Of a stretch of 64,000 nucleotides of DNA, positions 51,467 through 62,405 are shown in pieces. Location of the stretch: positions 1,706,001-1,770,000 of the forward strand of contig NC_041785.1 of the NCBI RefSeq assembly GCF_900090045.1, in the 5' to 3' direction. Each line of letters starts with the position of its first letter. Positions within the stretch are counted from its first letter, which is position 1. This DNA comes from Plasmodium malariae. Taxonomy: Eukaryota > Apicomplexa > Aconoidasida > Haemosporida > Plasmodiidae. The translations under genes were made by a program, and so were the position numbers. The notes below the pieces were generated by a model, which ran no database searches, had not been told where the DNA came from, and saw nothing but the letters and a program-made list of their open reading frames with translations.

Positions 51467-51932
51467 GTCAAATGATATGTTAATACAATATAAAAAAGAA
51501 CAAAAAAAAACGGCTAAGTCAAATAATTTATTAAGCCTCATAAAAGAATTTTTGTTTTTTATCTTATTCGTTCAATAAAAAAAAAAAAAAAAAATTCAAT
51601 TGATTTATCCACAGAATATATATGTTTCAACATTTAAGTATAAATATATATGCATGCGAGGGAGATCGCAAAATATTTTTTTTTTTTTTTTTTTTTAACT
51701 TTTTCGTGATACTACGTTTAAGTATTTTATCTCAAATATTATTCGTAGTATATATATATATATATAAATGTATAATATATATATATATATATATTTCCTT
51801 TTTAATGTAACTCTAAGATAGATTTTATAATCTCATAGTTCCAGGAATTTGGATTTCAGATGTTTTGCTTCGTAGTTCTTTCGTTGTAGATAAAGTTAAG
51901 TTCTTTTGATTTGTTTACCTTTCACTGTTATC

Positions 51933-52044
51933 ATGGGTAAGTTTATAATTTTTTGAGCCCATGCGTTCTTTTCCCGTACTAGGGAGATTTCACTGCGCAT
52001 TTGTAATTTGTTATAACATGAACACATGCTCTAACATATAAACT

Positions 52045-52075
<31 letters not shown>

Positions 52076-52768
52076 GTATGTGGACCCACAGGCTTACCTG
52101 TATATGTTCGCTTAATTCACGCTGCTATTAATTTCCTTTTTTTTCCAGATAAGGAACAAAACGAAGTTGACGACTGGACCGAGTGGTTAAATGATGATGA
52201 CGAAAAAAGGGAAGTGTTCAACACGGAATATACATCAAAAGACGATGCAATTAAAAAAGAAATATTACAAAACAACTTAGATGATATTGCTGATTTTTTA
52301 GATATAAGTGATAATAATAGTAATATTAAAATAAAAAACAGAACTAATAATGAAGAAAATGAAACTCCAGTTAAATCAAAAATACAAGAAAAAATAATAA
52401 CATTAGAAAGCACACCATTGAATTCAATAAAAGATTGTGAAGCACTAGGTGAAATATTAGCATCTAGGATACAAAAATGTAAAGCTAAAAGTGTAGCTAT
52501 AGAAAGATTTCTATCAATTATTCTTCAAGCATGTGATGGAAAATTAGAGGATAAAGAGTTACAATGTGTAAATAGGAAAATACAAGAAATTATTGAACAA
52601 AGAGAAAAGAAAAAAAGATATGCACAAATAAATAAAAAAAAGCCAAATGAAGTAAAAAATTCCATGAAAAATTATAAAGATGAAGTAGATATGATATATG
52701 GCGATTTATCATATGATGAAGATGAATACGAGAATGAAGGTGCTGACGAATATTTTGAAGAATATTAG
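51933..52768 (+). CDS. EIF3J: Translation initiation factor eIF3 subunit J
   Basis: Two exons, a 4-nt coding exon 51933..51936 (ATGG before GTAAGT) and 52149..52768, give 207 residues. The N-terminus MDKEQNEVDDWTEWLND has the acidic, Trp-containing start typical of eIF3j. The middle helix pair includes DCEALGEILASRIQKCKAKS and VAIERFLSIILQACDGKL, matching the eIF3j core. The C-terminus is basic and then strongly acidic (YDEDEYENEGADEYFEEY). It helps load eIF3 and mRNA onto the 40S subunit in the cytosol. Without the tiny first exon there is no ATG at the conserved start, which supports the splice. It is convergent with the RAP-like gene. Confidence 0.9.
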
Positions 52769-53405
52769 ATAAACTTCGAACAAACGCTCTTTTTGTTTCA
52801 TTCTGTATTTATTATATATAGTAGCACAGCTGCTTCGTTTGACATTAACCTTCGCGCGCACAAGCACAGGCGCGGACATACATGCACATACGTGTACATT
52901 TACTTCCCCCTTATTTTGTATTCCTTTCTTTTTTTCTTTTTTTCTTTTTTTTCAATTTTTCTCCATTTTAAAAATGCCCAACATTTTAAACGTATTTTTT
53001 TTATAAATTTATCCTATGCATATACTTCCAATAAAATTTTGTGTTTCCCTTTATTTTTAATTTTTTGAAAACTCCAATAAAAGAACACTATTGATTAAGT
53101 TGTTGTAAATTAAAATTACAAACTAAAATATATGAACATGTACAAAAAAAAAAAATGGCCTACTACACGTCTATCTGTTTAGCATTTTTACCTCATTATG
53201 CAAAAAAAAAAAAAAAAAAAAAAAAAAGACAGCGATCAACTCATGTTTGCCACTTAATTTTTAGCTATACAAAAAAGTAGTGAAATGGAAAAAAGTATCA
53301 TAAAAATACCACATTTAATACACATAAATATCATAGTTATTTATTGGCACATATATCAAAGTACGTTAAGTGCAAAGAAGCGAACAGGACCAAGCGGTGG
53401 GATAA
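52769..53405. other. Convergent spacer
   Basis: A/T-rich sequence with A-runs at 53143-53155 and 53201-53227. No gene seen. Confidence 0.6.
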
Positions 53406-55454
53406 TCAGACACCCATAATCTCATAAATCAAGAATTTTTTTTTCTCTTCATGCGTAAAATTTTTCCACTGTTGTAAGTCAACCAAAATATATTTGATGT
53501 TTAAACATTTTATGTGTTGTCTTTTCATATTTGTGTAAATATCTATTTGGTTGTTTACATCATTACCTAGCTTATTTATATAAAAATTAATAATAACTTT
53601 TTGAGAATCTTTTTTAATACTATCCCTTTCCTTTTCTATGTCTAAATAAATATGACTTAAGTAATAATTATGCACAGTTTTATTTTTCCTTATATTTTTT
53701 ACTTTAAATATTGTATCGTTAAAATCGGTGTTTAGTAAGACTTGTAATTTGTCTATTTGATCTTGTATTTCTTCTTTTAGATCCGTTGCGTCTTGCTCAC
53801 TACCTAGTTCCATATTTTCTTGAATTTTCTGCAAGATTCCTTTTTGTTCTAATTTTTCAACAACTATTTTGTTTATTTTATATACACTGTATAATGCATC
53901 TCTGTCGCATTGCTTGTTCATATTGTCATCGTTATCATTTTGTTCAGTTGACAAATTTGTTTTCTCATCCTTCGTTTGATTTGTCTTTCTCATCTGATCC
54001 GTTTCCCTCATCTGACAGTCTAAATTTCCATGCGCTAACATGCCTACCCCTTGAGTTCTCTCATAATCATGAGTTAGTGAAACATAAATTTGGAACAGTT
54101 TTACTTTGTCCTCTTCATTTGTTGCACTAAAATGTTCAATATTAAATAGGTAATCAAACATACACACGTACGAATGATAATTGGAAATATACAATTTTAA
54201 GTAGGTATATAAATAAATTAATAACAATAAATCTTTACCATCAAGAGAATAAAATTTATTTAAAAATTTTTTTTCTAATATGGACAAAATGCACAATGGA
54301 AAATTAAAATCTGCTTGTTCTTTTAACGTAGCGATGGATAATAGTAGAGTCAATGAGCTAGACATTGGCAGCAATTCAATTACATTATACAAGTACGCGT
54401 TTAACTGATCATAAAAATAATAGTTAGTACAACCTAATGTGGCATACGATAGATATATATTCACTAGTTTCTTTGCTATATCAACTTCGAATTTTTTATC
54501 TAAAATGTTATCAAAATTTTTACCATCCAATATACCTACAATTTCATTGCTTACTTCGTGTAATAGCACTACATTTCGTACGTTCAAATTACACAAGGAT
54601 GTGCACAGCAGCATATAACAATCCAGACTTATACACTTCTTTTCCCTACTATATGCTCCTTCATTCTGTCCAAGAACATTATTATTATTATTTTGATAGT
54701 GTCCTAATTCCCCCTCATTTTTAGCTTCTTCCTTTTTAATGTTATTTAATATTACTTGAATGTAATTATTTATAAAGGTGATAAAGTTTAAATTTACGGA
54801 TGCATTTTTTATATTTTTCATATTTGATAAAATTAATAAAAATTGAAAAAATTTATTCATATCATCTTTGAAAAAATTATGTAAGTATCTTTCTTCTTTA
54901 ATAGTTAATATCATTTCTTCCAACAACATTTGTGGTATAAACTGTATTTTCGAAAAGCATAATGCAAATAAAAACATTTCATGAAAATTAAAAAAAGACA
55001 TTTTTAACTTAATAAGTGATAAGAAGTCAAGAAATATGGGACTTTTCCATATCGTTATTTTGAAATTATCCTTTTCATTTATTAAAACTAATATTTTATT
55101 TAATAAGTTTAACAATTTAAACATATCTACTTCTTCCTTTTTTGCTTTTTTAAAAGATATATCTTTTTCATCATATCTTTCTTTATTTTTAATATACACA
55201 AAAAAATTATTGTCGTTCAGAATTTTCTGAACATTGTTTAAAAGTTCATTTAAATTTTTTTCCGAATTATTCGTGTTATAAAACTTTTTATCAATTCTTA
55301 TGAAACTACGCCTCACTGTAAAATAACAGCTGTATTTGTCAAATTGCAGGATATATCCCTCGCATTTCTTAACTTGTATTCCAAACGATCTGGGGAAAAT
55401 TCTACTCTTCAAAGTAGCACTTGCATATATATTCGGTGTGCATATTATCCTCAT
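53406..55454 (-). CDS. RAP-like/heptatricopeptide-type protein, probable organelle RNA factor
   Basis: A single exon encodes 682 residues, starting MRIICTPNIYASATLKSRIF. The basic, uncharged-rich start is compatible with mitochondrial import. The body is alpha-helical with repeat-like Leu/Phe-rich segments (FNFHEMFLFALCFSKIQF, LLMLCTSLCNLNVRN-type pattern). The last ~60 residues, INFYINKLGNDVNNQ then MKRQHIKCLNIKYILVDLQQ and EEKKKFLIYEIMG, resemble the end of a RAP domain. That pattern is a Lys/Arg-His turn, a strand, Trp, then the closing helix. The front of the RAP domain is weak, so the family call is tentative. An Asp/Asn/Thr-rich insert lies near 53920-54020. Confidence 0.7.
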   Translation of the reverse strand: MRIICTPNIYASATLKSRIFPRSFGIQVKKCEGYILQFDKYSCYFTVRRSFIRIDKKFYNTNNSEKNLNELLNNVQKILNDNNFFVYIKNKERYDEKDISFKKAKKEEVDMFKLLNLLNKILVLINEKDNFKITIWKSPIFLDFLSLIKLKMSFFNFHEMFLFALCFSKIQFIPQMLLEEMILTIKEERYLHNFFKDDMNKFFQFLLILSNMKNIKNASVNLNFITFINNYIQVILNNIKKEEAKNEGELGHYQNNNNNVLGQNEGAYSREKKCISLDCYMLLCTSLCNLNVRNVVLLHEVSNEIVGILDGKNFDNILDKKFEVDIAKKLVNIYLSYATLGCTNYYFYDQLNAYLYNVIELLPMSSSLTLLLSIATLKEQADFNFPLCILSILEKKFLNKFYSLDGKDLLLLIYLYTYLKLYISNYHSYVCMFDYLFNIEHFSATNEEDKVKLFQIYVSLTHDYERTQGVGMLAHGNLDCQMRETDQMRKTNQTKDEKTNLSTEQNDNDDNMNKQCDRDALYSVYKINKIVVEKLEQKGILQKIQENMELGSEQDATDLKEEIQDQIDKLQVLLNTDFNDTIFKVKNIRKNKTVHNYYLSHIYLDIEKERDSIKKDSQKVIINFYINKLGNDVNNQIDIYTNMKRQHIKCLNIKYILVDLQQWKNFTHEEKKKFLIYEIMGV

Positions 55455-56936
55455 TTTCTCCCGCTCTGATTTTTTACTGCTTTATTTGATTATTGTCCTG
55501 TATTTTTCCTTTATTCTGTTTTGCCACAGTTTACCGACTTATTTTGTTCATTTCATTTTAGCAGTTTATATGTGCAGTTTATTTGAGCAATTCATTCGAG
55601 TAGTTCATTTGCGCAGTTCATTTGAGCAGTTCATTCGAGTACATTTGCGCAGTTCATTTGAGCAGTTCATTTAAGCAGTTCATTTGAGTAGTTCATTTGG
55701 GCAGTTCATTTTGTGCAGTTCATTTTGTGCAGTTCACTTAATTTCGCTGCATTTTTTTTACTTTTTTCTGACCAAGTAAGGTAAAAACGAAGAAACGATA
55801 AAAGCGACGTTTTAAAAAAAATAATAAAACATAATAATAAAAAGAGCGAATTTTTTTTTTGAAAGTTACCACAATCGTATAGGATATAAAGATGTGTTTC
55901 TATTCTTAAGAGGTAACTACTTTTTTGAAAAATATTCCGGTAAAATTGCTAACCATGTAAATATGAAATTTTTTATTTTTAATGAGTTCCCGTTCTTGCT
56001 CGCTGGAAAAAAAAAAAATAAAAAAATGTAAAAATAAGAACAAGTTCATTTTGTACTCTTATATGATTATTCACTCCTTTACAAAAATTAATAAAAATAT
56101 ATGTGTATCCACTTGTAAGTCTGGGTTATATGCAAGCATATAGTTATTTCCTAAATGCAACATATAGATTTATAAAGATATGACCATTTTATATAAATCC
56201 CGTGCCTCCTTCCACATTTGTTATTTTTAAGAGAACTAGCTACAACATTTTTAAGAGGCCTTAATTAAACAACGAAATCGCATATTACGTATATAGTAGT
56301 ACTACATTCACTTACAATGTAGAAGGTGGTACTACTACCAATATGCAGCAAGAAAGGGGGAAGTTATAACAACATAAAGTACAAAATTATATTCAGTATG
56401 TGAACAAAAAAAGTGTTCTTCAATTATTTAGTGTAATTTAGTTTTTACATGCACACATTCATAAAGTTTTGGCCCTTTATTCTTTTATTTACAATTTTTA
56501 AGCTCAATGAGTATCGCTCTGGGGGGTGAAGTCCAAGCGTACACATATATATTTAAATATATATATGTATATATTGTTATAATGTGAAAAAGCGCCTCCG
56601 GATAAAATTAGGACAGCATATTCACTTGTGTATACGGTACATGCAAAAAGAAATATGGGTGTAAAAAAAAAAAAAAAAAAAAAAAAACGAACAAACAAAC
56701 AAACAAACAAACAAACAAACAAAAGCTATAGAGGCAAAAACTCTACAAAAAACTAAAGCAAAAATGAAACACCTTAATAAAGGTAGTAATAAAAAATATA
56801 TCTTTATATAGAACCAATGGTATCACTGCACATTTGCAAAAAATTAAACAGATAAATGCACACAAATTAATGCATTAAATCAGTGAAAAAAAAGTTCGAC
56901 AAGAAAACAATCTAGTTAGAGGGAATTTTTTTAAAT

Positions 56937-56969
<33 letters not shown>

Positions 56970-57097
56970 GAAGAAATTGAGAAAAGTGGAGGAGTTTTAA
57001 AAAGAATTAATAATGGTTGGAAGCAAAGTGAGGTCACAAGGTTTAGAAGCAAAATGAGGCTGCGATAATGTGGCTTAAATGCGTTAACGGAAACAGA
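55455..57097. other. Spacer with GCAGTTCATTTGAG repeat
   Basis: A ~14-bp GCAGTTCATTTGAG array lies at about 55560-55735, an (AAAC)n tract at 56686-56722 and A-runs at 56659-56686 and 56938-56961. I see no gene. Confidence 0.65.
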
Positions 57098-60000
57098 TTA
57101 GACGATTGACTCTTCCATCGTACTGCTCTTACCGTGCACGATATTTATAAATTTGCAAAAGAATAAATTAGAAAAAATTATTAAGATGATAGATGAACGA
57201 ATTAAATGAATGGACTTCCCATCAATACATATATCTGAGCTTCCATCACTCTGAACACATAGGGGAATATTATATACACGGTTTATGGAAAAAACAGATG
57301 AAATTAGAGTTATTAATGCCAAATTTACCAGAACAAAAGAAATGTATTTAAATCTTTGTATATTCTGCACAGTCTTATAATGTAGAATAATATGTAATAA
57401 TAAGCAGATGGATATTAATAGAAATATCAATATTACAAATAAAAGAATTTTATGAAAAGAGCCTGCCTTTTTTAATTTTTCTAAAAATTTACATTCTAAA
57501 TTATAGATTGTAGGACCGAAAATATATTTACGTGTTAATACAAGTTTTTCGTCACTGAGTAGTCCAACATCTCCAGGATTTTTTAATGCTTTCATTAAAT
57601 AATCATCAGTTATTATTTTTTTTGTTATATCATTCGGTTCATGTACTGTTTTTAGCATATTTTTATAAGCTAAGTCAAGTAAAAAGTTTTCCAGTTCATT
57701 TATACTTATAGCTTTACATAAATTATTATTTATTAATGAATCCATTTGCTGTTCTTTATCAATAGAAAGAGTTACATCCCCATTTTTGTCTGAAAGTTTT
57801 TGTATTCTTCGTATAGTCGTTGCACCTATATGTACTTGTACATTCTTTAGCATACTGACTGATTTTAATTCTAAATCATGTATTTTCCAAGAATCATAAA
57901 ATAATGAAGAAAATATTAATCCAAAACATAATATATATAAAATGAAACACAATAAGACGTTATAATTAGAACAAAAAAAATTTACTTCCTTGCTTAGCTG
58001 AGACTTCTTTTCTATAAGTAAGCTTTTCTTATCTTTTAAAAAAGTGTTATTTGAAACAAAAGATTTAATCTTCTCAAAACTGTATATTTTTTTACTTATC
58101 GAATCTACTATTTCTTTTTTCTCTTCATGCGACTTATTTCTTTTTTCAAAATTTTTTTCACTCATATGCTCATTCTGTAATTCTAAAATGATATTGTCTT
58201 CTATTCTATGGGATTGAATATAACTACCTTCTCTAATAGGACTACTAATATTTTTATATTCCTCTTTTTCTTTTTTCGAATTTTCATCATTTTGTATATC
58301 CATGGGATTTTGTATATCCTTCACACTCTGCTGTATACTTACAAAAGATGAATTGTTATAAAAAAATGTGTTGTTACCAAAAAAATTTCTCTTACCATTA
58401 GTATGATCCACATTTAACATTAGTTCCTTTTTTCCTTCCCCTTCATCTGCCGCTGCCGAAATCGCACTGACGTTACCATTTATCGTCTTTGTATGCAGTG
58501 CGGATGAGGCGGCCTTATTATTACTGCAGTAACCATCGTTGTTCTCACTGCTGCGAATATCGTTATTGTAATCGGTGCAAATAGCATTCTTATTATTATT
58601 GGTGCAAGCGCTGTTATTATTATCGATCCAGATGTTATTTATGTCATGGATGAAAGCATTGTTATTGTCGTCGGGGCAAACGTTGTTCTTGTATTTGCTT
58701 CTAAGAGTGTTAATTTCATTAGTATATGTATTATTACTGTCAATGTGGCGTATATTGATATTTTCATTAGTACATGAATTATATCTGCCTTTACTGCAAA
58801 TATAGTCATCGTCACTGCCTTGCACATCGTCATTTTTACTTTTTCCCTTAAGTTCCGCATTATCAGACGCATTCTCATTGTTTATATTTTCTCTGTCCTG
58901 CAAAATTGTATTAGGAGAAACTTTTTTTTTAAATAAAAGGAAAAATTTGTTTTTATATTTATTTTTGTTTTTCCCTTTACTTTTCTTTCCTTTTGCTAAT
59001 TCTTTGTTCTTAATTTTGTGAAACTCTACACTGTTTTTTGTATTTTCGTTTGCTCCACTTTTTCGCCGTTTTTCCATATCCATATCCATGTCTTTATATA
59101 TATGCAAATCCTTATCTATATGCAAATCCTTATCTATATGCAAATCCTTATCTATATGCAAATCCTTATCTATATGCAAATCCTTATCTATATGCAAATC
59201 CTTATCTATATCCATATCCTTATCTATATGCAAATCCTTATATATATGCAAATCCTTATCTATATCCATATCCTTATCTATATGCAAATCCTTATTATAT
59301 GCAAATCCTTATCTATATCCATATCCTTATCTATATGCAAATCCTTATCTATATGCAAATCCTTATCTATATGCAAATCCTTATATATATGCAAATCCTT
59401 ATCTATATCCATATCCTTATCTATATGCAAATCCTTATCTATATCCATATCCTTATCTATATGCAAATCCTTATCTATATGCAAATCCTTATCTATATGC
59501 AAATCCTTATCTATATCCATATCCTTATCTATATGCAAATCCTTATATATATGCAAATCCTTATCTATATCCATATCTTTATCTATATCCATATCCTTAT
59601 CTATATCCATATCCTTATCCTTATCCTTATTCTCTGTTCTATCGTAATTATGTATAATCAGAACGGGCTGGTTGTAATTGATTCGTGTGCTGTTGTTATT
59701 ATTATCACATGCATTGTTACTCTGCATGACTCTGTCACTATCGTCGTGTTTACCTTTATCGCTATCATAGTGCCTATCTTCATTCTCACCTTCGTGCCTA
59801 TCTTCATTCTCACCTTCGTGCCTATCTTCATTCTCACCTTCGTGCCTATCTTCATTCTCACCTTTGTGCCTATTACCATTTCCATTGCCGTGTCTACCAT
59901 CATCATCGTTACTGCGCTCACCTCCATCGCATTCGCTGTACATGTGGATTCTATCCTCATAATTGAACTTTTTATTTGCATTATTCACAAATGCGTTTTC

Positions 60001-60606
60001 ACTAGAAATATCATTTCTTTGAATGACATTTATAATATCTTGTGTACCCTGGTTCGTATTTTCATATACCTTATTAATAGGATCATCTACATTGATCACA
60101 CTGCTATACACACTCTCTTTACTCATTTTCATTTCCTTTCCTTCTTCATTATCTTCAATACTTTTTAATATATTTTGTTTATTTTTCAAATCTTCATCCA
60201 AATTATTAAAATTACTTTTTTTTTCCATTTCCTTGTTCATTTCGTGTTTATAATGGTCAGACGAATTCGTTTTAGAGTTATTCAAATAAAATTCGTTTAT
60301 TAAACTTTCTTCAAAATTTACCTGAACGTTCAGGTTGTTCTTGTTGTTCATGTTGTTCTTGTTGTTCATGTTGTTCTTGCTGTTCAGGCTGTTCTTACTG
60401 TTCAGGTTGTTCTTACTGTTCAGGCTGTTCAGGCTGTCCATGCTGCCTTTTTCTGCAGCTTGTTCATCATATTTCTTACCCTGAAATTTGAAGTAGTCCG
60501 AATTATTATCCTCTAAATTTATGTTACCATTTACTGAGTCATCTATATCCCTATAATATTCAAGGGACTGTTCCTCAGTTAGACTTCTATCCGGTTTAGA
60601 GTTCAT
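57098..60606 (-). CDS. Four-span membrane protein with long DLHIDK repeat (frame slip in repeat)
   Basis: Family not recognised. The start is the ATG at 60606 (MNSKPDRSLTEEQS). Restoring one missing base near 59290-59297 gives 1169 residues ending STMEESIV. The long N-terminal region is disordered, with LNSKN and GENEDRHE repeats, then about 30 six-residue repeats (DLHIDK, DMDIDK, DLHIYK). The last ~300 residues carry four membrane segments: LLCFILYILCFGLIFSSLFY, LLFVILIFLLISICLLLHII, YISFVLVNLALITLISSVF and IRSSIILIIFSNLFFCKFI. A ~140-residue loop separates the first two, and a short loop with two Cys separates the last two. This layout resembles claudin-type tetraspans, but that is topology only. 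In the shifted frame the first half ends DLHIIRICI. Confidence 0.8.
59085..59630 (-). repeat. 18-bp coding repeat (DLHIDK/DMDIDK)
   Basis: About thirty copies of the 18-bp unit (ATATGCAAATCCTTATCT on +), with ATATCCATATCCTTATCT variants. Near 59293 one unit reads CCTTATTATATGC where CCTTATCTATATGC is expected, one base short. Confidence 0.93.
59765..59870 (-). repeat. 24-bp coding repeat (GENEDRHE)
   Basis: Four to five copies of a 24-bp unit encoding Gly-Glu-Asn-Glu-Asp-Arg-His-Glu in the same protein. Confidence 0.9.
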
Positions 60607-61031
60607 TTTGTTTAAACAAATTTTATTTAATATATCACTTTATGTGAGCTAATGAGCAATAGTTAAGTTGCTCCCAAAAAAAATTAAAAAAAAAAAAAAA
60701 AAAAAAAATATGCATAAATGTACATGCTCGTATGGAAATATGAACATAGTTATATACATATATTTGTATATGTATATGTGCATGTGCATGTGCATGTGCA
60801 TGTGCATATGCATATAATTATCACTCATGGAAAATTTTTGAAACCATTGTCTACCACCTATTTGCAACTTGCACACATTTTATTATTACACTATTGGCGG
60901 ATTATTTATTTGTTCACTTGTTTGTTCACTTGTTTGTTCACTTGTTTGTTCATATGTTTGTATATTTATTTTATTTTATTTAATTTTTTATTTAATTTTT
61001 TATTTTGTTTTTAATTTCAATTTTAAAATAA
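60607..61031. other. Divergent spacer
   Basis: An A-run (60687-60708), a GTGCAT repeat (60779-60810) and a TTGTTTGTTCAC repeat (60910-60960). No gene seen. Confidence 0.55.
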
Positions 61032-61234
61032 ATGAGTAAAATTCAAAAGTGGAAAAACGATTATTTTATTTATGTAATATAAAGCAAGTGTTTCCTCTTT
61101 TGGAAAATTCTGTAAAAACACATATCACTGATTTAACGTTACAGAAAAAAATACTAGCACCAATAGAACAAATAGACAGAATAAAAATAAAATCAGTCGA
61201 ACGAAGTATGCAAAGGATAAGAGTTACTAAGTAG
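61032..61234 (+). CDS. Candidate tiny two-exon protein (43 aa)
   Basis: Exons 61032..61073 (MSKIQKWKNDYFIY) and 61145..61234 (KKILAPIEQIDR... ending QRIRVTK) join in phase 0 across a 71-nt intron with GTAATA and TTACAG ends. The second exon also reads open upstream but has no ATG there. Composition is basic and mixed, unlike the surrounding A/T noise. Family unknown. Such small basic proteins in Plasmodium are often organelle or ribonucleoprotein components, which is only a guess. Confidence 0.45.
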
Positions 61235-62003
61235 CAACTTCATTGAATTATCATAGTATACATATGCACATCAATCTACCACTCAGGAAAATAAAATAAA
61301 AAAAAAAAAAGGGAAAATAATAATGGAAATGAAAATAATAATTAAAATAATAATTAAAATAAAAAAAAATAAATAAAAGGGAAATAATAATAAATATGAA
61401 AATAATAATGAAAACTAAAATGAAAATAAAAATGAAAGTAACGTAAATTTAAGCACGTCCACATATATACATATATGTGAGTGATATTATATGCACATTT
61501 TCACACACTTGGACATTGCTATAAGTGCTATTTCGATTTTTCTACGCTTTTTTACACGTTAATGTTGCTTTTTACTAAACAAAAAATAATATCCATCGCT
61601 GTAGTGCACAAAATTTTGTCTGTTGTGTGTTTACGGGGAAATAAAAAATTTAGAATAATTCTAATTAGTCGTGTATGTTGTACATAATTTTTTTTTTTTT
61701 TTTTTTTAATACGGTATAAAACTAGAGTTTTTAAATACATTTTACATATTTTACGAATTTACTTATTTGCACATTTACATATTTACATATTTACACATTT
61801 TACATATTTACGTAGTTACACATTTTACATATTTACATATTTACGTAGTTACACATTTTACATATTTACATATTTACGTAGTTACACATTTTACATATTT
61901 ACATATTTACGTAGTTACACATTTTACATATTTACATAGTTACACATTTTACATATTTACATAGTTACACATTTTTTATGCGTCATATACTTCATAATGC
62001 ATT
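61235..62003. other. Spacer with 33-bp minisatellite
   Basis: An AAAATAATAATTAAAATAA-type tract lies at 61310-61435. A 33-bp unit (CATTTTACATATTTACATAT plus TTACGTAGTTACA) is repeated about five times at 61770-61975. Confidence 0.75.
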
Positions 62004-62195
62004 ATGCAACTACACATAAAGTTATCTTTTAAATACAAGGAGAGGGATATTATTATTTTCCACGTTTTACATTTATTGTGTATGAGTTGCAAACAGTGGG
62101 AAAATTCACTTGCGTGCAAACAAATAAAATTTTATGTTTTCAAGAAATTAATTGATAAGGAAGTTTGTGTATATCTTGAGAAAGTGTCGGAATAG
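62004..62195 (+). CDS. Candidate small protein (63 aa), Cys-containing
   Basis: From ATG 62004 the frame gives 63 residues: MQLHIKLSFKYKERD, a hydrophobic stretch IIIFHVLHLLCMSC, then KQWENSLACKQIKFYVF and a charged end EKVSE. Four Cys, one Trp and few poly-A-derived Lys/Asn runs make it look coding compared with neighbouring DNA. No family is recognised, and splice variants or further exons cannot be ruled out. A 29-bp minisatellite starts just after the stop. Confidence 0.42.
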   Translation: MQLHIKLSFKYKERDIIIFHVLHLLCMSCKQWENSLACKQIKFYVFKKLIDKEVCVYLEKVSE

Positions 62196-62229
62196 CCGTC
62201 GATTTTGCCGCTTCGCCGCTTTGTTGATT

Positions 62230-62405
62230 TATCGTTTTATCGCTATTTCGTTTTGCGATATTCCTTTTACATTATTTCGTTTTGTGATATTCCTTTTACG
62301 TTATTTCGTTTTGCGATATTCCTTTTACGTTATTTCGTTTTGCGATATTCCTTTTATGTTATTTCGTTTTACACTATTCCTTTTACGTTATTTCTTTTTC
62401 CGCTT
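62230..62405. repeat. 29-bp minisatellite (CGTTTTGCGATATTCCTTTT + ACGTTATTT)
   Basis: About five copies immediately downstream of the 63-residue candidate gene, with minor variants. Confidence 0.88.

Larger units (their letters stand above)
47958..51932. other. 4-kb divergent spacer between RPL27A and eIF3j
   Basis: No protein gene or tRNA is recognised. Contents include the 20-bp TTTGCTTTGTTTTGCTTAGC array (about 48160-48405), an 18-bp ATACAGAAAAAACGGAAT array (about 48885-49030), a TTTTCTTGTTCC repeat (about 50105-50240), (TA)n tracts, and a small perfect hairpin at 50555-50580. Promoters of two translation genes must lie at its ends. Confidence 0.55.

Noticed and set aside
59018..60168. 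Long + strand open frames of up to 376 residues
   Set aside because: Antisense to the DLHIDK repeat, where codon-sized repeats keep the opposite strand open.
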